Source: CAIUMH01 sp963758555 (lineage in GTDB: Bacteria > Actinomycetota > Acidimicrobiia > Acidimicrobiales > RAAP-2). From it: a stretch of 64,000 bases of DNA. The stretch's first letter is position 1. The number at the start of each line of letters is the position of its first letter. Below, piece after piece: positions 1 to 8,270 of the stretch. The stretch spans positions 434,001-498,000 of the forward strand of contig CAVWVW010000003.1 in NCBI GenBank assembly GCA_963758555.1, written 5' to 3'. The position numbers and the translations under genes are program-made. Below the pieces are notes generated by a model, which was given only the letters and a program-made list of their open reading frames with translations, searched no databases and was not told the DNA's origin.

Positions 1-133
1 TCAGCACGGCGGTCGGATCGGAGATGGTGAGGCGGTCGGACGGATAGATGACCTTGAAGTCGAGGTGGTCGGCGAAGTAGCCAGCGTCCTGGATCGCCCT
101 CGACTGCTTGGCGAGCGGTCTCTTTGTTCTCAT
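1..133 (-). CDS. Partial CDS, product unknown; continues off the left edge
   Basis: An open frame of 44 codons on the minus strand starts with ATG at 133 and runs out of the window. The ATG overlaps the stop codon of the membrane protein gene upstream (ATGA), the usual translational-coupling arrangement in this window, so the two probably form an operon. The visible N-terminus begins MRTKRPLAKQSRAIQDAGYF and has no signal peptide or membrane segment. I do not recognise the family. Because the upstream gene could be frameshifted (many genes here are), this stretch might instead be its continuation. Confidence 0.45.
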   Translation of the reverse strand, partial: MRTKRPLAKQSRAIQDAGYFADHLDFKVIYPSDRLTISDPTAVL

Positions 134-1857
134 CGATCGTCCCCGAAGGGCACGACGAGAGAGAAGTAGGAGTTCTGGGGGATCTCCCAGAGGTGGTACT
201 TGCCGCTCGCCTCGACCGAGCGAGCGGGGACAGGAGGCTTCATCGCCTCAGGCAGGATCAGGTACCGGATCCCGTAGAGGGCGTAGTCCGAGACGTTCGC
301 CTGATCGAAGTGATCCTCCGGCTGCGACATGAGCGAGGCCGTCCTCAGCGTGAAGCCCACCTGGTCGACGTCCTTGTTCACCAGGTACTCGAAGACCGGT
401 ACGTAGCCGACGGTGAACGCCTCGCCCCAGTTGGAAGGCAAGCCGGCGTAGACCCGCCCGTCGTGGGCCTTGAGCACCAAGCTGATGAGCGGAGCGATCT
501 GCTTGCCTTGAGTGCTCTCGGCCTGGCGCTGGGTGCCGATGTCCCTCGCGTTGGACTGGTCGATCGAGTAGAGCCTCGGGATGGCGATGAGGGTGGCAGC
601 GATGGCCAAGAGCACCGTGGCGTAGGTGCCGAGCGCGTTGATCACGCGCGAGCTGGTGGTCTCCGTCGGCATCGTTGTACCCAGCGATCGACATGCCACG
701 ACGACCAACCCGGCGAGCCAGGCGATGCCCAAGCCGGCAAGGTAGATGCCGGCCAGCGAGACGCTGGCCTGAAAGCGGCGGAAGTAGATGTCGGCGTGGC
801 CCGGGATGATCGAGGCGAATGAGCCCCAGGTCGTGGGGCCCCACGAGACGATGAAGAACCCGACGAAGAGGCCCAAGAGGGCGCGGACGACGGGGTGGGC
901 CCTCCACAGCACGAGAGCGGCGATCACGCCGACGCCGAGGGCCAACGAGACGATTGGGAAGCGACCGTCGTCGAAGAGCTGTCCGGTGAAGAGCCACCTC
1001 AGGTCTTGGCGAGCGCCGTAGCCACGCACCAGGCCCGTCTTGATCAGAGCCGAGTTGATCGCCGCCCAGCGGGCGTTGACCAGCAGCGGGATGGTGATCC
1101 ACGACGTGGCGACCAGCGCGCCGAGCAGCACGATGGCCGCGTTCTTGAGGCGCTCACCGAGCTTCGAGGGGATCAAGAAGGGAAACAGGATCACGGCGCC
1201 AAGGGCGCTGTAGCCCGTCTCGAAGTGGAGCGCCGCGGTGAGGGCGACCAAGAGCACCGCTCGAAAGACGTAGCGGCGCTCGCTCATCGCTCGCCACGTC
1301 CACGCCCACGCCAGCGGCAGGAGCCACGAGGCGCACAGCTGGGCCCAGATGCCGAAACCGATCCAGATGTAGGCCTTCTGCTCGAAGCTGACGAAGGTCA
1401 CCGAGATGAGGAACGGCGAGAGCACGGCGGCGGCCAGGCACGCACCTGGTGGCAGGCCGAAGACAGCGGCCGATCGGTAGATGACAAGCGGCCAGAAGAC
1501 GATCAGGAGGTAGAGCGACCAGACGAAGACCGTGTTGGACCCGAAGAAGAGCCCGAGGAACCCTGCCACGGTGGCGGCGAGCCCTTGGTAGTGGAGGAAC
1601 TGCGGCGAGCCAAGGTTGAGGTAGGGGTACCACTGGGTCATCGGCAGGTGGAAGCTGTCGAGCGCCTGGTTGGCGAAGCGCACCATCGACTCGTGCATGG
1701 TCGAGTCGTTGAGGTAGGCAACCTTCGTGACGGTGGAGCGAAGCCACCACAGATTCCAGGCGATGACTGCCGCGATGGTGACCTTGGTCCACTGACCGGC
1801 CTCGGGCGAAGCGCCCATGGCTGACGCCTCGAACTCGCTGGTCAGCGGGTCAACCAT
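130..1857 (-). CDS. Large polytopic membrane protein, possibly GT-C or PTPS-related type
   Basis: A protein of 575 residues with about 10-12 hydrophobic segments, for example VFVWSLYLLIVFWPLVIY and several alanine/leucine-rich helices. A long first extracytoplasmic loop (about residues 40-70) contains YPYLNLGSPQFLHYQ and a soluble tail follows the last helix. This architecture resembles GT-C glycosyltransferase-like or PTPS-related membrane proteins of actinobacteria, but no catalytic motif is certain. I chose the ATG at 1857 because the upstream extension is arginine/serine-rich and runs into the divergent MFS gene; ATG 1818 is an alternative. The last codon overlaps the next minus-strand frame, suggesting an operon that leaves the window. 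Confidence 0.6.
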   Translation of the reverse strand: MVDPLTSEFEASAMGASPEAGQWTKVTIAAVIAWNLWWLRSTVTKVAYLNDSTMHESMVRFANQALDSFHLPMTQWYPYLNLGSPQFLHYQGLAATVAGFLGLFFGSNTVFVWSLYLLIVFWPLVIYRSAAVFGLPPGACLAAAVLSPFLISVTFVSFEQKAYIWIGFGIWAQLCASWLLPLAWAWTWRAMSERRYVFRAVLLVALTAALHFETGYSALGAVILFPFLIPSKLGERLKNAAIVLLGALVATSWITIPLLVNARWAAINSALIKTGLVRGYGARQDLRWLFTGQLFDDGRFPIVSLALGVGVIAALVLWRAHPVVRALLGLFVGFFIVSWGPTTWGSFASIIPGHADIYFRRFQASVSLAGIYLAGLGIAWLAGLVVVACRSLGTTMPTETTSSRVINALGTYATVLLAIAATLIAIPRLYSIDQSNARDIGTQRQAESTQGKQIAPLISLVLKAHDGRVYAGLPSNWGEAFTVGYVPVFEYLVNKDVDQVGFTLRTASLMSQPEDHFDQANVSDYALYGIRYLILPEAMKPPVPARSVEASGKYHLWEIPQNSYFSLVVPFGDDR

Positions 1858-1942
1858 CGGACGAAGAGTACCGCTGAGGACGGCTGCGCTCAGGGCTAGC
1901 GGGTCGGAGCGGACCCTCTCTAAGGCGCTGAGGTGGTGGCCG

Positions 1943-1948
1943 TACCAT
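1943..1948 (+). promoter_or_regulatory. Candidate -10 box (TACCAT) of a leaderless MFS transcript
   Basis: The hexamer TACCAT ends 6 bases before the ATG at 1955, and no Shine-Dalgarno sequence lies between. It fits the pattern seen at many genes in this window. The -35 element is not identified. Confidence 0.4.
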
Positions 1949-1954
1949 GGGTCC

Positions 1955-3349
1955 ATGGCCGTCCGCTCTCGGATCGTGAGACTCCGGGCGCTCGCCAGCG
2001 AGGCCCTTCGCGACCTCTTCGACCAGGAGTCGCCCTTCGGGCGTCTGGCGATGACCCAGGTCCTGATGCTTGCGGGTGACACCTTGGTCACGATCTCGTT
2101 GGCCGGATCGCTGTTCTTCTCGATCTCGCCCACCGAGGCGAAGTCCAAGGTGCTCCTCTACCTCCTCTTGACCATCGCCCCCTTCGCCATCGTCTCGCCG
2201 TTCCTGGGACCGCTCATCGATCGCTCGCGAGGGGCACGCCGAGCCATGGTGGTCTTCTCTGCCGTCGGTCGCATGGTGCTCACGCCCTTCATGGCGCGCG
2301 ACATCCACACGTTCTGGATCTTCCCTGAGGCCTTCTTGATCTTGGTGCTCTCCAAGCTCTACCTCGTCACGAGAGGCGCCTTGATCACCGAGATCGCAGC
2401 GGCCGAGGCCGAGCACGACGTGACCGAGAGCGCACACGCCGCCGCCGATGCGTACCTCGGCACCGAGGAGACGTCGGGTGCTCGACCCCATGGCTTGGCG
2501 GGGTGGAACGCGCAGCTGACCCTGCTCGGCACCCTGGCCGGCTTCGTGATCTCGATCCCGGGCATCGCGCTCCTCAAGCTCTTCGGTGCACCAGGTGTGT
2601 TGATCTTCGCTTCCGTCGTCTTCGCCGGCGGTGCGGTCGCAGCGTTCCGCTTGAAGCTGCCCAAAGGTCGCGCACGCGACAAGTCGGCGACGATGACGCC
2701 GGAGGGGGAGTGGAGCCAAGAGACCGTCCAGGACGGCCACGAGCTCGGGGCGCAGCATCCCGAGGTCGTCTTGGGCCTGACGGCGAACTCCCTCCTCAGA
2801 GGGATTGCTGGCTTCCTGATCTTCATGCTGGCGTTCGGTCTGCGCCGGAGCCATGCGGCGCTCTGGTGGTATGGCTTGGCCCTTGGCGCCAGCGGCATCG
2901 GCGCCCTCGTCGGCCTCTCGCTGGTGCCGCGCCTCCGTCGCTACATGCGAGAGCCCCAGATGCTCTTGGTCGCCCTGGTGGCGGTCTGCCTGGGCGCCAT
3001 CGGGGCTGCCTACGTCGGAGGCCTGCCGGTCCAGATCGTCCTGGCCTTCTTGGTGGGCGTCGCAGGCGCCGTCGGCCAGCCGTCCTTTGACGCCATGACC
3101 CAGCGCTTGGTGCCGGTTGCTGCCCAAGGTCGAGCCTTCGCTCGCTTCGCGACTCGCCAGCAGCTCGTGTGGGTGCTGGGCGCGCTCATCCCCGTCGCCA
3201 TCGCGCTGCCGCTGGTCGGGGGTGACATCGTCATCGCCGTGATCGCAGGTGGCGGCGCGCTCTTCTACCTGATCGGGCGCCGCACCCGCGTGGTCGCCGT
3301 GCGAGAGCAGCGGCACCGAGACGACCTCGGTTGGCAGGAGCCCGCCTGA
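1955..3349 (+). CDS. Major facilitator superfamily permease
   Basis: An integral membrane transporter of 464 residues with about 12 predicted helices in two halves, separated by a long charged cytoplasmic loop (about residues 140-190 and 240-270, rich in E, D and A). The first half carries an MFS-like loop 2-3 (SPFLGPLIDRSRGARRAM), close to the family consensus G-X3-D-R-X-G-R-R. Substrate is not predictable from sequence; drug or siderophore exporters of the MFS_3 type are the nearest general match. The ATG at 1955 is preferred over an upstream in-frame codon because a TACCAT box sits just before it and the extension overlaps the divergent gene. A strong hairpin follows the stop. Confidence 0.8.
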   Translation: MAVRSRIVRLRALASEALRDLFDQESPFGRLAMTQVLMLAGDTLVTISLAGSLFFSISPTEAKSKVLLYLLLTIAPFAIVSPFLGPLIDRSRGARRAMVVFSAVGRMVLTPFMARDIHTFWIFPEAFLILVLSKLYLVTRGALITEIAAAEAEHDVTESAHAAADAYLGTEETSGARPHGLAGWNAQLTLLGTLAGFVISIPGIALLKLFGAPGVLIFASVVFAGGAVAAFRLKLPKGRARDKSATMTPEGEWSQETVQDGHELGAQHPEVVLGLTANSLLRGIAGFLIFMLAFGLRRSHAALWWYGLALGASGIGALVGLSLVPRLRRYMREPQMLLVALVAVCLGAIGAAYVGGLPVQIVLAFLVGVAGAVGQPSFDAMTQRLVPVAAQGRAFARFATRQQLVWVLGALIPVAIALPLVGGDIVIAVIAGGGALFYLIGRRTRVVAVREQRHRDDLGWQEPA

Positions 3350-3375
3350 TCCGAGCGTCTCTCGAGCCCAGAGAC

Positions 3376-3408
3376 GAAGAAGACCGGCCGCTCGGGCCGG
3401 TCTTCTTC
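3376..3408. terminator. Bidirectional hairpin between convergent MFS gene and pckG
   Basis: A perfect 14-bp inverted repeat (arms 3376-3389 and 3395-3408) with a 5-base loop lies between two convergent genes. The arms begin GAAGAAGACC and end GGTCTTCTTC, so each strand ends in a pyrimidine-rich arm (TCTTCTTC) instead of a pure T tract. It can terminate both genes. Confidence 0.85.
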
Positions 3409-3432
3409 AGATCGAGCTCCCTCGCGAGCTGG

Positions 3433-5223
3433 CTAAGAGAGGCGAGCCTCGAGGTCGTCGACAGCCATGGTGAGCTTGGCAGGGAGGCGATCGCCGAAGG
3501 TGGCGAAGTGATCTCTGATGAGCGGCACCTCGGCGCGCCACTCCTCGGGGTCGACCTTGAGCAGCTCGTCGAGGTCTTCCTCGGTGACGCCAAGGCCGTC
3601 GAGGTTGAGCGCATCTTTGGTCGGCAAGAACCCGATCGGCGTCTCGACGGCGTCGCCTCGACCAGCGACCCGCTCGAAGACCCACTCGAGCACGCGGCTG
3701 TTGTCACCGAAGCCGGGCCAGAGCCACTTGCCGGTGGCGTCCTTGCGGAACCAGTTCACGTAGAAGATCTTGGGCAGCTTGGCTGCGTCGGCCTTCTCGC
3801 CGATCGAGAGCCAGTGGCTGAAGTAGTCGGCCATGTTGTAACCGCAGAAGGGCAGCATGGCGAAGGGGTCGCGACGCAGGTTGCCGACGGCGCCGGCTGC
3901 AGCCGCGGTGGTCTCTGAGGCCATGATCGATCCCAGGAAGACGCCGTGGTCCCAGTCGCGCGACTCGAAGACCAGGGGCACGACCGAGCCTCGTCGACCG
4001 CCGAAGAGGATCGCCGAGATGGGCACGCCGGCGCCGTCTTCCCATTCCTCGGCGATGGCGGGGTCTTGGGCGGCGGGCACGGTGAAGCGAGCGTTGGGGT
4101 GAGCGGCTGGCTTGCCTGAGGCGGGGTCATAGGGCTGGTTCTGCCAGTTGGTGAGGCCCTCTGGCGCCTCGTCCGACATGCCCTCCCACCAGACGTCGCC
4201 GTCGCGTGTCTTCGCCGTGTTGGTGAAGATCGAGTTGCCGCTGATCGTCAACATGGCGTTCGGGTTGGTCTGCATCGACGTGCCCGGAGCCACTCCGAAG
4301 AACCCGGCTTCGGGGTTGATCGCGTAGAGGCGTCCGTCGGCGCCGAACTTCATCCAGCAGATGTCGTCGCCGACCGTCTCGACCTTCCAGTCGGGCAGCG
4401 ACGGGATGAGCATGGCCAGGTTGGTCTTGCCGCACGCCGAGGGGAAGGCGGCCGAGACGTACTTGGTCTCGCCAGCCGGCGAGGTGAGCTTCAAGATGAG
4501 CATGTGCTCGGCCAGCCAGCCCTCGTCACGGGCCATCGCGCTGGCGATCCGGAGGGCGAAGCACTTCTTGCCGAGCAGCGCGTTGCCGCCGTAGCCCGAG
4601 CCGAACGAGACGATCTCGCGGGTCTCGGGGAAGTGGACGATGTACTTGTTCTCGGCGTTGCACGGCCACGGCACGTCGGCCTCGCCGTCGGCCAAGGGGT
4701 GGCCGACGGAGTGGAGGCACGGCACGAAGGCGCCGTCGGCGCCCAGGACCTCGAGGGCGCCCGAGCCCATCCTCGTCATGATCCGCATCGAGACCGCCAC
4801 GTAGGGAGAGTCCGTGAGCTCCACGCCGATCTGGGCGATGTCGGAGCCGAGGGGCCCCATGGAGAACGGCACGACGTACATCGTGCGGCCCTTCATGCAG
4901 CCAGCGAAGAGACCATCGAGCACGTCACGCATCTCTGCGGGGTCTCGCCAGTTGTTGGTCGGACCGGCGTCAGCTTCCTCGGCGGAGCAGATGTAGGTGC
5001 GGTCCTCGACGCGAGCGACGTCGCCGGGATCGGAGGCTGCCCAGTAGCTGTTCGGCCGCTTGGCATCAGACAGCTTGGTGAACGTTCCGTTGTCGACGAG
5101 GAGCTGACAGAGGCGGTCGTACTCCTCGGCGGAACCGTCACACCAGTAGATCTCGTCAGGGGTGGTGAGGGCAGCGACCTTCTCGACCCATGCGAGGAGC
5201 GCAGCGTTGTTCGTGGGAGCCAT
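3433..5223 (-). CDS. pckG: Phosphoenolpyruvate carboxykinase (GTP)
   Basis: Cytosolic gluconeogenic enzyme converting oxaloacetate plus GTP to PEP, GDP and CO2. The 596-residue protein matches the usual length of about 600 for the GTP-dependent family. Signature motifs are present: the kinase-1a P-loop FPSACGKTN near residue 260, a metal-binding GDDICWMKF segment, the NPEAGFFGVAPGTS loop, and FGGRRGSVVPLV in the nucleotide-binding region. The ATG at 5223 is chosen because AAGGAGGAG stands 8-10 bases upstream; longer in-frame extensions have no family similarity. It is divergent from thiL, with overlapping -10 elements, and convergent with the MFS gene across a strong terminator. Confidence 0.97.
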   Translation of the reverse strand: MAPTNNAALLAWVEKVAALTTPDEIYWCDGSAEEYDRLCQLLVDNGTFTKLSDAKRPNSYWAASDPGDVARVEDRTYICSAEEADAGPTNNWRDPAEMRDVLDGLFAGCMKGRTMYVVPFSMGPLGSDIAQIGVELTDSPYVAVSMRIMTRMGSGALEVLGADGAFVPCLHSVGHPLADGEADVPWPCNAENKYIVHFPETREIVSFGSGYGGNALLGKKCFALRIASAMARDEGWLAEHMLILKLTSPAGETKYVSAAFPSACGKTNLAMLIPSLPDWKVETVGDDICWMKFGADGRLYAINPEAGFFGVAPGTSMQTNPNAMLTISGNSIFTNTAKTRDGDVWWEGMSDEAPEGLTNWQNQPYDPASGKPAAHPNARFTVPAAQDPAIAEEWEDGAGVPISAILFGGRRGSVVPLVFESRDWDHGVFLGSIMASETTAAAAGAVGNLRRDPFAMLPFCGYNMADYFSHWLSIGEKADAAKLPKIFYVNWFRKDATGKWLWPGFGDNSRVLEWVFERVAGRGDAVETPIGFLPTKDALNLDGLGVTEEDLDELLKVDPEEWRAEVPLIRDHFATFGDRLPAKLTMAVDDLEARLS

Positions 5224-5273
5224 TCGGATTTCTCCTCCTTGTGGAGCTGGTCGGCACGAGCCTGAGTGGTCCC

Positions 5274-5283
5274 ATGCTAGATA
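5274..5283. promoter_or_regulatory. Overlapping divergent -10 elements for pckG and thiL
   Basis: On the plus strand TAGATA (5278-5283) ends 6 bases before the GTG of thiL, consistent with a leaderless transcript. On the minus strand TAGCAT (5279-5274) lies about 50 bases upstream of the pckG ATG, leaving room for a leader with its own Shine-Dalgarno sequence. The two hexamers share two bases, so RNA polymerase could probably occupy only one at a time. Confidence 0.45.
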
Positions 5284-5289
5284 TCTGCC

Positions 5290-6267
5290 GTGGCCTCGCC
5301 TGCACGGAAACCCGCCCCCCACGGGGGACCGATCGGTCGAGAAGATGCGACGATTGATCGTATCGGAGATTCTCTTACCCAAGCAGGCTTCGCCCCAAAA
5401 GTGGGCGAGATCCATCTCGGCGACGACGCTGCGGTCTTGACCGCTCCTCAAGAGGGCCTTGACGTGGTCTTCTGCACTGACGCTGGTGTGGCCGGCGTCC
5501 ACGCGGATCTGACCGTGCTCTCGGCACAGGATCTCGGATGGCGAGCAACCGTCGCCACCCTCTCGGACGTGGCTGCCATGGGAGCAGTGCCGTGGTACCT
5601 CGTGGTGTCGACCTCAGCGCCGAGGGAGGTCTCGATCGACGAGCTGATGAAGGGTGTGATCGACGCCGCCGCCCGGTTCGGTTGCCCTGTGGTCGGCGGC
5701 GACGTGTCCTCGAGCGCGACCGCCGTGGTGGCGGTCGCAGCGCTCGGCCTGGTGCCTCAGGGGACGGCGCTGCTTCGAAGCGGGGCTTCGCCAGGCGATC
5801 TGCTCTACGTCACAGGGCCGCTCGGTGGCTCGGCGGCGGGCTTGCGACACCTGCGTGCACCCGGGAGCCCGAGCGACGAAGCAGCCCGTCTGGTGGACAA
5901 GCATCGCCGACCGTCGCCGAGAGTCGATGCGGGGGAGCTCGCTCGAGCAGCAGGGGCCAGCGCTGCCATCGACCTCTCCGACGGCTTGGGCCGCGACCTC
6001 CACCGGCTCGCTGACGCGTCCGGGGTGGGCTTTGCCTTGCGCGAGGTCCCGATCATGCCAGGTGCGTCAGAAGAGGAGGCTCTGGGCGGGGGAGAGGACT
6101 TCGAGCTCCTGCTCGCCGCTCCGAAGAGCGCAGCGTTGCCCCAGGCCTTCGCTCAGGCGGGGGTCGAGGGACTCAGCGAGATCGGCATGGTCGTTGAAGA
6201 CACGACGACCAGGACCCTCCAGGGTCGGCCGCTCGGGCCGCTCGGCTACCAGCACGAGACGTCTTAG
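5290..6267 (+). CDS. thiL: Thiamine-monophosphate kinase
   Basis: ATP-dependent phosphorylation of thiamine monophosphate to thiamine diphosphate, the last step of cofactor synthesis. The 325-residue protein has the AIRS/PurM-like fold signatures of ThiL: an N-terminal GDDAAVL metal-binding motif (about residue 44), a TDAGVAGVHADL segment corresponding to the family D-X4-G-V-H motif, a central WRATVATLSDVAAMGA helix, a VVGGDVSS loop, and the C-terminal IDLSDGLGRDL and GGGEDFELL motifs. Start is GTG 5290, immediately downstream of a TAGATA box. It stands alone; the next gene, rpmB, is convergent. No TPP riboswitch is visible upstream. Confidence 0.93.
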   Translation: MASPARKPAPHGGPIGREDATIDRIGDSLTQAGFAPKVGEIHLGDDAAVLTAPQEGLDVVFCTDAGVAGVHADLTVLSAQDLGWRATVATLSDVAAMGAVPWYLVVSTSAPREVSIDELMKGVIDAAARFGCPVVGGDVSSSATAVVAVAALGLVPQGTALLRSGASPGDLLYVTGPLGGSAAGLRHLRAPGSPSDEAARLVDKHRRPSPRVDAGELARAAGASAAIDLSDGLGRDLHRLADASGVGFALREVPIMPGASEEEALGGGEDFELLLAAPKSAALPQAFAQAGVEGLSEIGMVVEDTTTRTLQGRPLGPLGYQHETS

Positions 6268-6306
6268 GCGCGCTCGCCCGGAGCCACGCGCTCGAGTGTG
6301 AGAGCG

Positions 6307-6522
6307 CTACTTGGCTGCAGGGATCTGGCGTCGTGGCGGCTTGGTCACCCGACCAGCGCGCAGGCACGACGTGCAGACGTTGAGACGCTTGGTTGAACCG
6401 TTCACCAGGGCGCGGACACGCTGGATGTTCGGGTCCCAACGACGCTTGGTGCGACGGTGGGAGTGGCTCAGGTTCATGCCGAAGTTCGGCTTCTTCCCAC
6501 ACAGCTCACAGACAGCAGCCAT
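6307..6522 (-). CDS. rpmB: Large ribosomal subunit protein bL28
   Basis: A 71-residue ribosomal protein beginning MAAVCELCGKKP with the L28 core (SHSHRRTKRRWDPNIQ) and a basic C-terminus. Two CXXC pairs (CELC near residue 5 and CTSC near residue 50) mark the zinc-binding C+ form. ATG 6522 is selected because AGGAGG lies about 10 bases upstream; in-frame codons farther upstream add unrelated sequence. It is divergent from the DAK2-domain gene and convergent with thiL. Confidence 0.96.
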   Translation of the reverse strand: MAAVCELCGKKPNFGMNLSHSHRRTKRRWDPNIQRVRALVNGSTKRLNVCTSCLRAGRVTKPPRRQIPAAK

Positions 6523-6615
6523 TGACGAACAGACCTCCTGGGACACCAGACCCCCTTGAGGAGTCGGTGGACGGGAAGACGACGTTCGCTCCCCGTTGAG
6601 AACAGGAAACAAGGT

Positions 6616-6621
6616 TAGCAT
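6616..6621 (+). promoter_or_regulatory. Candidate -10 box (TAGCAT), leaderless start of the FakA-like gene
   Basis: TAGCAT ends 8 bases before the ATG at 6630, with no ribosome binding site in between. A TTGAGA sequence lies farther upstream, but its spacing is shorter than usual for a -35 element. Confidence 0.4.
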
Positions 6622-6629
6622 CGCTGGCC

Positions 6630-8270
6630 ATGGCGCCTCCCGCGACGTTGGAGCCGGCCGATGTCCGCCGGGTGCTCGAGTGCTATCGGGACATCCTGCG
6701 CGCTCATCAAGAGGTCATCAACCGACTCAACGTCTACCCCGTTCCGGACGGCGACACGGGCACCAACATGGCGCTGACCATCGAGTCGGTCGTGGCCAGC
6801 CTTGAGGGCCTGGAGCGCACCGCCTCGATGGGCGAGGTCTGCAAGGCGATCTCACACGGCTCGCTCATGGGTGCACGCGGCAACTCGGGCGTGATCCTCT
6901 CGCAGCTGCTTCGAGGGGTCGCCGAGCGGTTCGCTGACGTCGAGACCGTTGACGCCGCGCTCTTGGCCGAGGCCTTCTGTCACGCGGACGTCCTCGCCCG
7001 CAAGGCAGTGGTCCGACCGGTCGAGGGGACGATCCTGACTGTGGCCAAGGCCGCCGGCCAAGGGGCCACGGAGTCCTCGAGCGACGGCGACCTGGCCAGA
7101 ACCGTGGAGGGCGCTCGCCGCTCAGCAGAGGAGGCGCTGGCGTCGACGCCCGAGCTGCTGCCCGCGCTCAAGCAAGCGGGCGTCGTTGACTCGGGTGGTA
7201 CGGGCTACCTGCTCCTGCTCGATGCCCTCTGCTTCGTCGTCTCCGAGCGACCGCTGCCCGTCGCGCCGCCGGCCGAGTCGATCCAGCTGGCCCACGTCGA
7301 GGTCGTCACGAAGAGCGGTGACGTGAGCGAGCTCCGCTACGAGGTCATGTACCTCTTGGAGGCACCTGACAACACGGTCGATGCCTTCAAGGAGGTCTGG
7401 GCCGGCATCGGTGACTCGATCGTGGTGGTCGGAGGCGAGGGCCTCTACAACTGTCACATCCACACCGACGACATCGGCTCGTCCATCGAGGCCGCCCTCG
7501 ACATCGGCCGTCCTCGCGAGATCCGAGTGACGGATCTGACCGAGCAGGTCGTCGAAGAGCGCTGGGTGCGCGAGGGCTCGCTCGAAGAGGTCGAGGCCCC
7601 TGCCGGCCCCCCTCCGAACACCGCGGTCGTCGCGGTGGTGGCCGGCGACGGCCTCGGTCGCATCTTCCGCTCGCTGGGTGTGCACCACCTGGTCAAGGGT
7701 GGCCAGTCCATGAACCCGTCGACCGCCGATCTCGTCGCGGCGGTTGAGTCGACGGGTGCGGCCAACGTGGTGCTCCTGCCCAACAACAAGAACATCGTCC
7801 CCGTTGCCCAGAAGGTCGATGAGCTCTGCGGCGTCAGCGTCGTGGTGGTCCCGACGCACTCGATGGTCGAGGGGTTCGCCGCTCTGCTCAGCTACGACCC
7901 CGACGCCGGTGCCCTCGAGAACGCGGAGGCCATGGCCGAGTCTGCAGACGCTGTCATCGCCGCTGAGCTCACCCAAGCGGTGCGCGACACCACGACGGAG
8001 GCGGGAGTCGTCGAGGTGGGTGACTGGATCGGTCTGTCGCGCGACGGGATCGTGGCCATCGCTGATGAACCGGTGGTGGCCGTCTCACGCCTGCTCGACC
8101 TCTTGGTCACCGACAGCCACGAGCTCGTCACCATCATCGAGGGCGACGGGGCTTCGGGCGCCTCGACGAGGCGGATCACCGAGTGGCTGGCCGAAGAGCG
8201 ACCCGGCGTCGCCGTCGAGGTGCACCACGGGGGTCAGCCGCTCTATCCCTATCTCTTCGGGATCGAGTGA
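6630..8270 (+). CDS. DAK2/DegV-region protein, fatty acid kinase subunit A-like
   Basis: A 546-residue cytosolic protein of the YloV/FakA family. Its N-terminal DhaL (DAK2) domain carries the nucleotide- and Mg-binding motif VYPVPDGDTGTNM near residue 35 and the GARGNSGVILSQLLRG segment near residue 80. The remainder matches the FakA middle and C-terminal region, with YEVMYLLEAP and LLPNNKNIV. In Firmicutes FakA binds ATP and works with a DegV-type FakB protein to phosphorylate fatty acids; no FakB is visible here, so the exact activity is inference. It precedes recG with a 4-base overlap (GTGA), the same pairing seen in many Gram-positive genomes. Confidence 0.88.
   Translation: MAPPATLEPADVRRVLECYRDILRAHQEVINRLNVYPVPDGDTGTNMALTIESVVASLEGLERTASMGEVCKAISHGSLMGARGNSGVILSQLLRGVAERFADVETVDAALLAEAFCHADVLARKAVVRPVEGTILTVAKAAGQGATESSSDGDLARTVEGARRSAEEALASTPELLPALKQAGVVDSGGTGYLLLLDALCFVVSERPLPVAPPAESIQLAHVEVVTKSGDVSELRYEVMYLLEAPDNTVDAFKEVWAGIGDSIVVVGGEGLYNCHIHTDDIGSSIEAALDIGRPREIRVTDLTEQVVEERWVREGSLEEVEAPAGPPPNTAVVAVVAGDGLGRIFRSLGVHHLVKGGQSMNPSTADLVAAVESTGAANVVLLPNNKNIVPVAQKVDELCGVSVVVVPTHSMVEGFAALLSYDPDAGALENAEAMAESADAVIAAELTQAVRDTTTEAGVVEVGDWIGLSRDGIVAIADEPVVAVSRLLDLLVTDSHELVTIIEGDGASGASTRRITEWLAEERPGVAVEVHHGGQPLYPYLFGIE

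Noticed and set aside
1850..3316. Long minus-strand open frame of 488 residues opposite the MFS gene
   Set aside because: Composition (R, D, E, H, G-rich without motifs) is that of an antisense shadow in GC-rich DNA; the plus strand carries a coherent membrane protein.
5224..5289. TPP riboswitch upstream of thiL
   Set aside because: The intergenic region is only 66 bases, has no conserved THI-box sequence, and contains the -10 element itself.
6288..6307. Small hairpin (GCGCTC/GAGCGC) between thiL and rpmB
   Set aside because: Only 6 bp, overlaps the rpmB stop codon, and such stems are expected by chance in this GC-rich DNA.
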